DNA of 64,000 bases from AV40 sp038230255 (GTDB taxonomy: Bacteria; Verrucomicrobiota; Verrucomicrobiia; Chthoniobacterales; UBA10450), in NCBI GenBank assembly GCA_038230255.1, contig JBBRNP010000007.1:132985-196984 (forward strand). Direction: 5' to 3'. Under the pieces are notes generated by a model, which saw only the letters and a list, made by a program, of their open reading frames with translations, was not told the DNA's origin and did no database searches. This document shows positions 24,828 to 33,319 of this stretch, piece after piece. The position numbers and the translations under genes were made by a program. Numbering within the stretch: the first letter of the stretch is position 1; every line of letters begins with the position of its first letter.

Positions 24828-25097
24828 TCAATGGTCCTTACGTTTCATGAGTTCTACGACTTCCGCGGAAGTGCGCACCGGAATAATTTCGAACTCCATT
24901 AAATCTTTCCAGTTGTCGATCCAGCGCTCGAGCAGAACGAAATCTTCCGTCTCCATGATTTGCCAGCAGGTTTTGAGATTGTGATCGATCCAGCTCGAAA
25001 CGTAATTCAAGCCTTCCGGCATCATCCGGCCCTTCTCGCTCAATCGCTGGTAAATGGCGGGCGCGTCTTTGAACCGCTCGATCACCAGGTAGTGCAT
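24828..25097 (-). CDS. DUF3303 family protein
   Basis: 89 residues, MHYLVIERFKDAPAIYQRLSEKG with MMPEGLNYVSSWIDHNLKTC and WQIMETEDFVLLERWIDNWKDLMEFEI. This matches DUF3303, a small dimeric alpha/beta barrel-like domain of unknown function. Its stop lies 3 bases before the OsmC start, so the two are almost certainly co-transcribed, hinting at a shared oxidative-stress context. Confidence 0.85.
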   Translation of the reverse strand: MHYLVIERFKDAPAIYQRLSEKGRMMPEGLNYVSSWIDHNLKTCWQIMETEDFVLLERWIDNWKDLMEFEIIPVRTSAEVVELMKRKDH

Positions 25098-25106
25098 GAC
25101 GCAAAA

Positions 25107-25622
25107 TCAGACTGTCTTGGCGAAAAGAAGTGAATCGAGAACTTTTCCATCTTTGACCACGTTTTTCTGCAAGCGCCCTTCCAAAACAAAGCCGACCTTC
25201 TCCAGCACGCGGGCCGACGCCGGATTACTCAAGTAAGTTTGAGCGGAAATCCGATTCAGCGAGAATTCTTTGAAGCAATAGTTTACAAACGCGGGGACGA
25301 CTTCGCTCATCACTCCGCGTCCCCAAAATTCTTCGCCGAGCCAGTAACCGATTTCGGCAGTATGTCGATGGACATCTTCGCCCGGTTTGAAACCAATTCC
25401 GCCGGCCGCCGAGCCGCTGATTTCAATGCAATAAAATTTTTCACTCTCGCTTTCCGTCGTTGCCCGTTTCAAAAAATTTCTCGCGTCGTTGATCGCATAT
25501 GGATGCGGAAAACGATCGCGCAAGTTGATCGAGACGCGGCGATTGTTCGCGTGTTTCGCCAGCGACGGTGCGTCTTCCATTCGCCAATCGCGAATCGCGC
25601 AGCGCTCGAGCTTGAGGTCCAC
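25107..25622 (-). CDS. GNAT-family N-acetyltransferase (RimJ/RimL type)
   Basis: 171 residues. LERCAIRDWRMEDAPSLAKHANNRRV and YCIEISGSAAGGIGF lead to the acetyl-CoA loop region in EIGYWLGEEFWGRGVMSEVVPAF near residues 90-112, followed by NRISAQTYLSNPASARVLEKVGFVLEG. This is the RimJ/RimL pattern of enzymes that acetylate N-termini or small molecules. The start is a GTG at 25622, placed two bases after the kbl stop codon, so it is likely translated from the kbl message. The substrate is unknown. Confidence 0.85.
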   Translation of the reverse strand: MDLKLERCAIRDWRMEDAPSLAKHANNRRVSINLRDRFPHPYAINDARNFLKRATTESESEKFYCIEISGSAAGGIGFKPGEDVHRHTAEIGYWLGEEFWGRGVMSEVVPAFVNYCFKEFSLNRISAQTYLSNPASARVLEKVGFVLEGRLQKNVVKDGKVLDSLLFAKTV

Positions 25623-25623
25623 G

Positions 25624-26805
25624 TTACTTCAACTCGTCGTTCGTCTCGGCGAACGCTTTCACCGCGAACTCCAAATCTTCGCGTGAATGCGCGGCGCTGA
25701 CCTGGGTGCGGACACGCGCGGTGCCGTGCGGGACCACCGGATAAAAAAAGCCGATCACGTAAACGCCTTTCTCAAGCATGCGCGCGGCGAACTTCTGCGA
25801 TTTGGCCGCGTCGCCGATCATAATCGGCACAATCGGATGCACGCCGGGTTTGATCGTGAGACCGCGCTCGGTCACTGCCTCGCGAAAATATTTCGTGTTC
25901 TCTTCGAGTTTGTCGCGCAACTCGGTCGATGCGGTCAGGAGTTCGAGGGCTTTCAAACACGCGGCGACGATCGGCGGCGCCACGGTGTTGGAAAACAAAT
26001 AGGGCCGCGAACGCTGCCGCAGAAGATCGACAATCGCTTTGCGTCCGCTGGTGAATCCGCCGCTGGCGCCGCCCAGCGCCTTGCCAAGCGTGCCGGTGAT
26101 GATGTCGATCTTGCTCATAACCCCGCGATATTCGTGAGTGCCGCGTCCGGTTCTGCCGAGGAACCCGGTCGCGTGCGCGTCGTCGATCATCGTCAGCGCC
26201 TTATATTTTTCGGCCAGATCAACGATCGATTTCAGGTCCGCGATTGTTCCGTCCATCGAAAAGCAGCCGTCAGTAGCGATCAAACGGAAGCGCGCACCGC
26301 TCGCTTCTTTGAGTTTCGCTTCGAGATCGGCCATGTCGTTGTGTTTGTAACGGAAGCGCTGCGCTTTACAGAGCCGGACACCGTCGATGATTGAGGCGTG
26401 ATTTAATTCGTCGCTGATGATGGCGTCTTTTTCGGTGAGCAATGTTTCAAACAAGCCGCCATTCGCGTCGAAGCAGGACGGGTAGAGAATCGTTTCCTCG
26501 GTTCCGAGAAATTTTGTCAGCGCGGCCTCGAGTTGTTTGTGCAAGTCCTGCGTCCCGCAAATAAAACGAACGCTAGCCATACCGAGTCCGTGAGTATCGA
26601 GCGCTTTCTTGGCCGCTTTGATCAGTTCGGGATGGTCGGCCAGGCCGAGATAATTGTTTGCGCACATGTTGAGGACGCGCTTGCCGCCGGCCACGGCGAT
26701 GTGCGCATCTTGCGGCGTGGTGATGACCCGCTCGGTTTTGTAAAGTCCCTGCGACTTTATTTCCTCAAGCGTTTGCGAAAGATGCTTTTCAAATTCGGCG
26801 AGCAT
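25624..26805 (-). CDS. kbl: Glycine C-acetyltransferase (2-amino-3-ketobutyrate CoA ligase)
   Basis: 393 residues, a PLP-dependent alpha-oxoamine synthase. It has MCANNYLGLADHPELI near 48, HGLGMASVRFICGTQDLHKQLE near 75-95, DELNHASIIDGVRL near 135, MIDDAHATGFLGRTGRG near 205 and the PLP lysine in DIITGTLGKALGGASGGF near 240. It cleaves 2-amino-3-ketobutyrate with CoA to glycine and acetyl-CoA, the second step of threonine breakdown. The first-step enzyme, tdh, lies 4.5 kb away on the same strand, separated by a terpenoid-like block, whereas in E. coli the two are adjacent. The PLP-lysine frame and length support a working enzyme. Confidence 0.95.
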   Translation of the reverse strand: MLAEFEKHLSQTLEEIKSQGLYKTERVITTPQDAHIAVAGGKRVLNMCANNYLGLADHPELIKAAKKALDTHGLGMASVRFICGTQDLHKQLEAALTKFLGTEETILYPSCFDANGGLFETLLTEKDAIISDELNHASIIDGVRLCKAQRFRYKHNDMADLEAKLKEASGARFRLIATDGCFSMDGTIADLKSIVDLAEKYKALTMIDDAHATGFLGRTGRGTHEYRGVMSKIDIITGTLGKALGGASGGFTSGRKAIVDLLRQRSRPYLFSNTVAPPIVAACLKALELLTASTELRDKLEENTKYFREAVTERGLTIKPGVHPIVPIMIGDAAKSQKFAARMLEKGVYVIGFFYPVVPHGTARVRTQVSAAHSREDLEFAVKAFAETNDELK

Positions 26806-26849
26806 AAAACAGTTTCAGTCAAACTCCGCCCGATGCAAAACCTCAACGC

Positions 26850-27704
26850 TCATTTGAAAAACAAGCCGCAGAGCATCGCGATCCCGATCACTGCGTAAAG
26901 CGCGCGATATTGAGACTGGAACCGATCGACAATCTCCGGATCGAGTTGGCGACGCAGCGCACGGAGCGACCAGAAAAGATGAAGCGCGTAAAACACGAGC
27001 GCAAGAAACGCCAGCGGCCGCGGCACGAATCGGAACCAGCCGAGAAGAAACAGGCAAACGTAAGCGAGCGTGAAAACGATCAGACCGACCATGAAAGCGG
27101 GCCGCTTACCGAACGCGACGGCGTTGGTCCGCGCATTGGTTTTGGAATCGAGCTCAAAATCGCGCACTTCGTGATTGAGGTGCCCGGCCGTGAAGGTCAG
27201 CGCAAAAAACAGTGCGATCAGAACTCCGCGCGAATTGATCGGTGAAAAAACTAAGTAACCCAGCAGGAAATGGAACAAGCCGCCGACCAGATGCGGAAAC
27301 GAGGACGCGATCGGCGTGCCTTTAAAGTTGAGCCTGGGGTGCGAATAAAAAAATCCGAGCGCGGCGACGATCGCGCCGAGGAGGACAAGGCGAGAACTAA
27401 TCAGCGCGAAAACGAGCAAACTCGCGATCAGGAGAAAAATCGAGAACCAGAACAAGCGCAGCGATGAAACCAGCGGGTCGGGCGCTTTCAAGCCGTTCGC
27501 GATGTCGGCCCAGTCGTTCAATGTGAAAACGTGCGCGACGAGCAGAATGCTGCCGATTAGAAAAACCGCGAGCGTTTGAAGGTTAGCAGCATTGATCGTC
27601 GCAATCGAAAACCCTGCGCCCATGAGCGGCGTCCCTTGCAGAACGAAAACCTCGTCGAAGCGGATGTGCCGCAACAGAGCTCGACTGTGCAAAGGCGTGT
27701 TCAT
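26850..27704 (-). CDS. UbiA-family prenyltransferase
   Basis: 284 residues with eight or nine hydrophobic helices. The two metal-binding motifs of the UbiA superfamily are NDWADIANG near residue 64 (NDxxD) and HEVRDFELDSKTNARTNAVAFG near 178 (DxxxD). Such membrane enzymes use Mg and a prenyl diphosphate to prenylate an acceptor, or in some branches cyclise terpenes. Its start overlaps the stop of the upstream terpene-cyclase-fold gene (ATGA at 27701-27704), so the two are translationally coupled and probably act on the same isoprenoid. kbl follows after 45 bases and may be read through. Confidence 0.88.
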   Translation of the reverse strand: MNTPLHSRALLRHIRFDEVFVLQGTPLMGAGFSIATINAANLQTLAVFLIGSILLVAHVFTLNDWADIANGLKAPDPLVSSLRLFWFSIFLLIASLLVFALISSRLVLLGAIVAALGFFYSHPRLNFKGTPIASSFPHLVGGLFHFLLGYLVFSPINSRGVLIALFFALTFTAGHLNHEVRDFELDSKTNARTNAVAFGKRPAFMVGLIVFTLAYVCLFLLGWFRFVPRPLAFLALVFYALHLFWSLRALRRQLDPEIVDRFQSQYRALYAVIGIAMLCGLFFK

Positions 27705-28723
27705 TGTTGGGCGCGATATTTCGCCAGCGCTTCAATGCAAACCGCAGTCGTGACTGCGCGCGAGCCGTAATTCAAGGGCGCAACTGCGCCTTTGTAAGCG
27801 GGCGCCAGCGCCCAACCGCCATCGGTGGATTGTCGAGCGAGAATTATTTTGATCGCGCGCTCGAGCGCGTCGCCGTGATAACCAAGATTCAATAGCGACA
27901 GAGTGCCAAACGCGGTCTCGAGGTCGTTTCCCCACGAACCGTCTTTGTTTTGGAGCGACAAGACCGTGTCGCGAATTTTTGAAACTGCGCCTTGTAGACA
28001 ATTCAAGTCGCCTTCGCGATAGGCGCGCGAGAGTGCATGCGCGAACATTAGTGGCGACGAGTAATAAACGGTGCCGCGACGGAACGCATCGCTTTCGACC
28101 TGCTCGAGCTCGAACTTGCAGACCATGTCGATCTTTTCGTGCGCGAGTCCGAAAAGCAGAAGCGCGTTGAGATTCACAACCGTATCGATGTCGCGGCTGT
28201 CGATATTGACCCATTTTGCAGGATCCCCAATCCAGGTGTTGAACAATCCACGTTCGTTTCGACTCGCGCGCACCGCGTCGAGAGCCGCTGGCGGAATTGT
28301 GACGCCGAAACGATGGAGGGCGGCCCAAGTGACGGACGTATCGTCGACGTCGGGCGAGATGATGATGTCGGTTCCTTGTCCGTAGTAAGACCAAACCCCG
28401 GGCGTCTTTTGCTGCGCCATTAAGTATTTGGCCGCGCGTTCCCGAGTTCCGTGCGCGCTGGCGGAATCGGGACAGAACGACAATGAATAAAGGACCTGTG
28501 CAGCGGTGAAGATTGCATCGACCTGGGTTCGTTGCTCCGAACCATCCGAGCGCCAGCAGTCGGTGATGAATCCGCCAGTTCCAGTTTGGCTCGCGGCAAC
28601 AAAATCGAGACCGTTCTGAATCACGAGCGCGGTCTGGATCTTAAGTTCGTCGACCGAAGATCGACAATCGAACGTTGGAAAAACAGCGAAACACAATATC
28701 GCGATGCAAAATCTGCCGCGCAT
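27701..28723 (-). CDS. Terpene cyclase / squalene-oxidase repeat-fold exported protein
   Basis: About 340 residues from the ATG at 28723 (a GTG at 28750 would add nine). An N-terminal hydrophobic stretch (RFCIAILCFAVFPTFDC) could be a signal or lipoprotein signal. The body is an alpha/alpha toroid with repeats such as LQNKDGSWGNDLETAFGTLSLL and RQSTDGGWAL, and a PDVDDTSVTWAALHRFG segment matching the DxDD acid motif of class II terpene cyclases. A second acidic motif, SRDIDTVVNLNALLL, follows. It is coupled by ATGA overlap to a UbiA prenyltransferase. Class II cyclases normally act in the cytosol or at membranes, so export would be unusual; it could instead be a non-catalytic relative. Confidence 0.7.
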   Translation of the reverse strand: MRGRFCIAILCFAVFPTFDCRSSVDELKIQTALVIQNGLDFVAASQTGTGGFITDCWRSDGSEQRTQVDAIFTAAQVLYSLSFCPDSASAHGTRERAAKYLMAQQKTPGVWSYYGQGTDIIISPDVDDTSVTWAALHRFGVTIPPAALDAVRASRNERGLFNTWIGDPAKWVNIDSRDIDTVVNLNALLLFGLAHEKIDMVCKFELEQVESDAFRRGTVYYSSPLMFAHALSRAYREGDLNCLQGAVSKIRDTVLSLQNKDGSWGNDLETAFGTLSLLNLGYHGDALERAIKIILARQSTDGGWALAPAYKGAVAPLNYGSRAVTTAVCIEALAKYRAQQ

Positions 28724-28774
28724 GCAGGGGCGGAAATAAGGATTTCGCACTGCGGTGTCAAGTTGCGCCGGGCA

Positions 28775-30370
28775 TCAATCGCGCCAGCCGCGCCCGATTA
28801 CGAGCGGAATATTTTCGTTGATGCTGACGCCTTTTGAAGGCGAAAGCACGACTTCGCCATCGATGACGTGTTGCTGAACGAACGCGCCAATCTGCATCGA
28901 CCACGCATAAGTGTAAGCCTGGCTGCTCCAGCCGAAGACTGGATCAGGCGCGGGCGCGAGCGAGAGCGGCCCGGTTTCTTCCGTGGGCTGCGCGCCGCCC
29001 AGGAGCCAGACGCGGTTGCCCGATTGCAGTGTTTTGGAAATCGCTGATTTCACGTCTGAGATCGCGTCCGTTTCTTCCATTTTCGCTTTGATCAAATCGT
29101 AGCGATGAATCCGTTTCTCGGTCAGCTCCGGCAGCGTCATCCAGCGAGTTTGCCCATGATAGTACCAGCTGAACGACGGCCCTAGAAACCACGGGTTGAC
29201 AATAATCAGGTCGTCCGCGCCGGCATAGCGTTGCAGATTTTTGGCAAGCAGATCGACGGTTGTTTCGCGCTGAGTGATTCGCGGCCAGAGAATGAACGGA
29301 AGAATCCCAGCCAGGGCAACGACGAGAACGAGACGCGCGATTCGAACAAACTGAAATCGGCAAAGCGCGGCCACGATTAATTCCAAAGCCGCAGCCAGCA
29401 AACAGAGAAACGCGAGATGGTAGCGCGTTTGCGGCGCGGTGTGGGTGATCGCGAGGAAAGTGAAGTAGGTGACCGCGGCGATCACGATTGTGAGCAATCC
29501 AAATGGAAGCGCGCCCAAATCATTGCGTTCGGTTCGTCGAATGAGAAACACGAGCGCTCCGAAGATCGACAGCAACGCAATCGACAGCCACACGATCGCC
29601 ATGACCGGGACCGGTTCGCCGCATGCGACTAGAAATTCGTGCCAGATTAATTGCGGCGTCGTTGGATAGCGCAACAGAATCGTCCAGGCCTTGATCTCGC
29701 GATAAGTCTGAAATTGCGGGACGTAGGAAATCGCGCAGATCGCTGCCACGACGCACAAAGCGAGCGCCCATTTTGTTTGCCGGCGAAAGACGCAGACGGC
29801 GAACGCGGCCAAAAGGAGCGCTGGAACGAGCGCAGCGGTGAAGTACAAGGATTGCATGCATGCGATGTCGCAGAGAAGCATCGCGACTAGCCGTATGATC
29901 GTTGGCCGGGCGACGAACCTGGCCGTTAATCCAAAAGCGAGAATGAGAAGAACGGAGCCGAGCCCGTAACCGCGGATCCAGGTTCCGTCGGTCAGAAAAG
30001 TGATGTTCAGCCCGGCCAGAGCGGGCAAGATTAACGGCACGTTGCGCTGACTTGTTTGCGCGTTAAACCAGGCGACCGTTAAAAGCGCGAGCCCCACCAG
30101 AAATCCGAAACAACGCAGAGTGGCGTCACTGGTTCCAAATAAATTCGTAAAGATCCGGATCGTGGTCGGGAAAAGAATTGGAAACGAAGTGAATTTTAGA
30201 TTGTGGAGCAGATCGGCGAAGGTCGGCAGTCGCGCGAGTTCCACCGAATCGCACTCGTCTCGCCAAAGTCCGCCCGCGTGCGTCGCGCGGACGAAGAAGA
30301 CAAACAAGACCGTCGCTGAAAGAAGGACCGCAACGATCCACTCGGTATGTTTGATGAGCTTGGGATTCAC
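28775..30370 (-). CDS. GT-C fold membrane glycosyltransferase-like protein
   Basis: 531 residues, with a first helix (WIVAVLLSATVLFVFFVRA) and about ten further hydrophobic segments, then a soluble C-terminal part. The first external loop carries GGLWRDECDSVELARLPTF, equivalent to the catalytic W-R-D-E motif of PMT/ArnT/GT39-like glycosyltransferases that use polyprenyl-phosphate sugars. Protein length and topology also fit. The acceptor could be a lipid or a protein and cannot be inferred. The start is a GTG at 30370. It lies 25-50 bases upstream of the terpene-cyclase-fold gene on the same strand, so polyprenyl biology may link the three genes. Confidence 0.72.
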   Translation of the reverse strand: MNPKLIKHTEWIVAVLLSATVLFVFFVRATHAGGLWRDECDSVELARLPTFADLLHNLKFTSFPILFPTTIRIFTNLFGTSDATLRCFGFLVGLALLTVAWFNAQTSQRNVPLILPALAGLNITFLTDGTWIRGYGLGSVLLILAFGLTARFVARPTIIRLVAMLLCDIACMQSLYFTAALVPALLLAAFAVCVFRRQTKWALALCVVAAICAISYVPQFQTYREIKAWTILLRYPTTPQLIWHEFLVACGEPVPVMAIVWLSIALLSIFGALVFLIRRTERNDLGALPFGLLTIVIAAVTYFTFLAITHTAPQTRYHLAFLCLLAAALELIVAALCRFQFVRIARLVLVVALAGILPFILWPRITQRETTVDLLAKNLQRYAGADDLIIVNPWFLGPSFSWYYHGQTRWMTLPELTEKRIHRYDLIKAKMEETDAISDVKSAISKTLQSGNRVWLLGGAQPTEETGPLSLAPAPDPVFGWSSQAYTYAWSMQIGAFVQQHVIDGEVVLSPSKGVSINENIPLVIGRGWRD

Positions 30371-30448
30371 TTTCGCTTTCCGGATAGCCGATTCAAATGA
30401 CTGGCGCCGACTTTGTCGTGGAAAAAACGCTTGCGGGGTTGTGAATAA

Positions 30449-31255
30449 GTGTTAATAAGTCGCCGGCGATCTACTTTGACCCACGCAGAACTTCGCAGCC
30501 TCGCCCTGGCCATTCTCGCGGCCTTCATCGCAATCATTCTCCTCAGCGCTTGCGAGACCACAACAACCTCGACCCGTTCGCTTCCGGCTTACGAACACCC
30601 TCTGGTCAAAGCGGACTTCCAAAATGTCCGCACCACCGCCTACACCCATAGTGAAGCTGATCACACTCAGTACGGTTCGCGCAACGCGCTCGGCGGCGAG
30701 CTCCATGCCGCCGGCCCCGCGATCCATCGCGCTGAAAATGTAAGGCGCGCCGGCGCGATCTCCGACAGCGACGATGTCGATGTAATCAACATTTCCAGTA
30801 GCGACGCGAAGTTGCAGCCGTTCTCGATGAAGGAAAAGAAGTCGACGCGGGCAACGGCGACTACGACGACAACAGCCCGCGTAACAAAAACGACGTCGGT
30901 GCGCGGCGCCAAACGCGCCGCCGCGGTAAGCAAGCCGCAGCGGATTGGAAGCGCGGCCGCCGATTGGGGCCGCTGGCCAATGGGCACCACGTTCCGATTG
31001 CTTTCGACCGGACAAACTTATCGGGTTGAAGATTACGGCTGGGCCTTGAGCGGCCGGAACACGATCGACCTTTATATGTCGAACCGGCGCGACATGAACA
31101 CGTGGGGCGCGCGCCAGGAACCGATCCAAATTCTGCACTGGGGTGATGCACAACAAAGTTTGCAGGTTCTGCAATCGCACGCCGACCACAAGCATATCAA
31201 ACGCATGGTGCTTGAGCTGCAAGGCCGGACCGAAGAAGCAGCCGCGCTGCAGTAG
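30449..31255 (+). CDS. Lipoprotein with split 3D (Asp-Asp-Asp) domain
   Basis: 268 residues from a GTG start. An N-terminal signal with lipobox (AFIAIILLSAC, cysteine near residue 35) indicates a lipoprotein. NVRTTAYTHSEADHTQYGSRNALGGEL near 60-85 and DWGRWPMGTTFRLLSTGQTYRVEDYGWALSGRNTIDLYMSN near 170-215 are the two halves of a 3D domain (three conserved aspartates, as in MltA C-termini and Sps-type lytic transglycosylases), separated by a Thr/Ala/Lys-rich insertion of about 85 residues. 3D domains cleave or bind peptidoglycan in the envelope. The insertion is odd and looks low-complexity. It converges with tdh (4-base gap). Confidence 0.72.
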   Translation: MLISRRRSTLTHAELRSLALAILAAFIAIILLSACETTTTSTRSLPAYEHPLVKADFQNVRTTAYTHSEADHTQYGSRNALGGELHAAGPAIHRAENVRRAGAISDSDDVDVINISSSDAKLQPFSMKEKKSTRATATTTTTARVTKTTSVRGAKRAAAVSKPQRIGSAAADWGRWPMGTTFRLLSTGQTYRVEDYGWALSGRNTIDLYMSNRRDMNTWGARQEPIQILHWGDAQQSLQVLQSHADHKHIKRMVLELQGRTEEAAALQ

Positions 31256-31258
31256 CCT

Positions 31259-32290
31259 TTACCGTTCGCTCCAGTCGAGCACGATTTTGCCGGAGTTGCC
31301 GGACTTCATCAGCTCGATCGCTTCCTTGAATTGGCTGTAGGGAAAATGGTGAGTGATGACCGGTGAGATATCAACGCCGCTCTGAATGAGCGCGGTCATT
31401 TTGTACCAGGTCTCGTACATTTCGCGGCCGTAGATTCCTTTGATCGTAAGCTGATTGAAGACGACCAGGTTCCAATCGATCGCCGCGCTTCCCGGCATGA
31501 TGCCGAGCAACGCGATTTTGCCGCCGTGAAACATGTTCGGTAGGATGTCGTCGAACGCTTTCGGGTTGCCGGACATTTCGAGCGCGACGTCGAAGCCTTC
31601 TTTCATCCCGAGTTTCTTCATCGCGTCAGTTAGTTTTTCGTTACGCACATCGAGCGCAAGATCGACATCCATTTTTCGCGCAAGATCGAGTCGATACGAA
31701 TTCACGTCGGTGATGATGACGTTGCGTGCTCCCGCGTGTTTACAGATCGGGATCGCCATGCAACCGATCGGTCCCGCGCCGGTGATGAGGATGTCTTCGC
31801 CAACCAGATCGAACGAAAGCGCGGTGTGAACGGCGTTGCCTAACGGATCGAAACAGGAAAGGACATCGAGCGGAATCGAAGGATCGGCGTGCCAACAGTT
31901 TGATTGCGGGATGGCGACGAACTCGGCCCACGCGCCGTTGCGATTTACACCGACGCCTTGAGTATTCGGACAAAGATGGCGGCGGCCGGCGAGACAGTTG
32001 CGACAGTGGCCGCAAGTGATGTGACCTTCGCCGACGACGAGATCGCCTTTGGCAAAACCTTTCACATGATCGCCTACGCCATCGACCACGCCGACGAACT
32101 CGTGGCCGATAGTCATCGGCACGGGGATGGTCTTCTGGGCCCAGGCGTCCCAGTTATATATATGTACGTCGGTCCCGCAGATGGAGGTTTTGAGGACGCG
32201 GATGAAGACGTCGTCACCTGCAACGTCGGGAACGGAAACCTTCTCGAGCCACAATCCCGGCTCGGCTTTCGCCTTGACCACGGCCTGCAT
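31259..32290 (-). CDS. tdh: L-threonine 3-dehydrogenase
   Basis: 343 residues, a zinc-dependent medium-chain dehydrogenase converting L-threonine and NAD to 2-amino-3-ketobutyrate, the substrate of Kbl. Zinc-site and coenzyme motifs: SICGTDVHIYNWDAWAQ near 35-50, IGHEFVGVVDGVGDHVKGF near 60-80, GHITCGHCRNCLAGRRHLC with the structural-zinc cysteines near 92-108, and the Rossmann ITGAGPIGCMAIPICKHAGA near 165. GREMYETWYKM near 290 is typical of Tdh. The ATG at 32290 (MQAVVKAKAEPGLWLEK) is chosen over an upstream GTG because it gives the E. coli length. Confidence 0.95.
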   Translation of the reverse strand: MQAVVKAKAEPGLWLEKVSVPDVAGDDVFIRVLKTSICGTDVHIYNWDAWAQKTIPVPMTIGHEFVGVVDGVGDHVKGFAKGDLVVGEGHITCGHCRNCLAGRRHLCPNTQGVGVNRNGAWAEFVAIPQSNCWHADPSIPLDVLSCFDPLGNAVHTALSFDLVGEDILITGAGPIGCMAIPICKHAGARNVIITDVNSYRLDLARKMDVDLALDVRNEKLTDAMKKLGMKEGFDVALEMSGNPKAFDDILPNMFHGGKIALLGIMPGSAAIDWNLVVFNQLTIKGIYGREMYETWYKMTALIQSGVDISPVITHHFPYSQFKEAIELMKSGNSGKIVLDWSER

Positions 32291-32395
32291 CGTTTTCTGC
32301 ACGAGCTAAAGTTAAGCGAATAAATATGCCGGAAAAGCAGATTCCGGCGATGTCGATCTTGCGCGGTTCGTTATCCTTCGAGATGATGAAGCGCC

Positions 32396-33310
32396 ATGCC
32401 CGTGACGCTCGAGCAACCCACATCGGAGACGCCGAGATCACGTGCCGTCTTTATTCCGCGGTTCGTCAGCACGGTAGTGCTTTGGTCAATCGCGCTCCTG
32501 ATCGCGTTTTCGGGATATGAAATTTTCTTTTGGCTGCTGATCAGTGCGTTCGGGCTGATCGCGCTACTCGAGTTTTACCGAATGCTCGATCACCGCGGCC
32601 TGCCGAATTTCAAAATCACCGGATTGATCTGCGGCGCGATACTGCTGGGCGGAAGTTTTCATTATTTTTCGACCATTGGACCGGCCGGTTCCTACGACTT
32701 CGAAGTGGCGGTGTTGCTGTTTTTTCTGCTGACGGTCTTTGGCCGGCAAATGTTCGCGCGTCTGCGCGATGACGAACCGTTGCAAACCATGGCTTACACG
32801 TTGTTCGGTTTGCTTTACGTGCTCTGGCTTTTCAATTTCACCACCAAGATTTTGTATCTCACTCCGCGAGCGAGCAACGGCATTGCGAGTGGTCAGTTTT
32901 ATTGTCTTTATTTGATCGCGGTGACGAAGTTCAGCGATATGGGCGCGTATCTTACGGGGAGCGCGATCGGCCGGCACATGATGGTTCCACAAATCAGCGC
33001 GAAGAAAACGTGGGAAGGATTTTTCGGCGCGCTGGTGTTCGCGCTTTTTTGCAGCCTCGCGCTGTTCAAACTAATGCCCGGGCACCTGGCGTTGTTGAAT
33101 TGGACCCACGCCACAATTCTCGGGTTGTTATTGGGTTTTGCCGCAGTCATCGGGGACTTGGCGGAGTCGATCCTCAAGCGCAGCACCGGGGTGAAAGATT
33201 CGGGAAATTTACTTCCCGGGATCGGGGGCGCGCTCGACTTGATCGACAGCCTTCTGTTCACCGCGCCGCTTTTGTTTTTCTATCTGCGGTTGGTTATTCG
33301 GGTTCAGTAA
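32396..33310 (+). CDS. cdsA: Phosphatidate cytidylyltransferase
   Basis: 304 residues with about eight membrane helices. It makes CDP-diacylglycerol from CTP and phosphatidic acid, the precursor of anionic and zwitterionic phospholipids. The family signature is SILKRSTGVKDSGNLLPGIGGALDLIDS near residues 255-283. The K-D pair and the final D are kept, but the usual PGHGGxLDRxDS reads PGIGGALDLIDS: the histidine is isoleucine and the arginine is leucine. FSDMGAYLTGSAIGRH and SAKKTWEGFFGAL near 190-215 are intact. In many bacteria cdsA precedes dxr and rseP, as here, but a GxxExxY cassette separates them. Confidence 0.88.
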   Translation: MPVTLEQPTSETPRSRAVFIPRFVSTVVLWSIALLIAFSGYEIFFWLLISAFGLIALLEFYRMLDHRGLPNFKITGLICGAILLGGSFHYFSTIGPAGSYDFEVAVLLFFLLTVFGRQMFARLRDDEPLQTMAYTLFGLLYVLWLFNFTTKILYLTPRASNGIASGQFYCLYLIAVTKFSDMGAYLTGSAIGRHMMVPQISAKKTWEGFFGALVFALFCSLALFKLMPGHLALLNWTHATILGLLLGFAAVIGDLAESILKRSTGVKDSGNLLPGIGGALDLIDSLLFTAPLLFFYLRLVIRVQ

Positions 33311-33319
33311 TCAGAAACT

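Noticed and set aside
24378..25097. OsmC and DUF3303 genes as part of the ligase/aminopeptidase block
   Set aside because: They are on the opposite strand and converge with the block.
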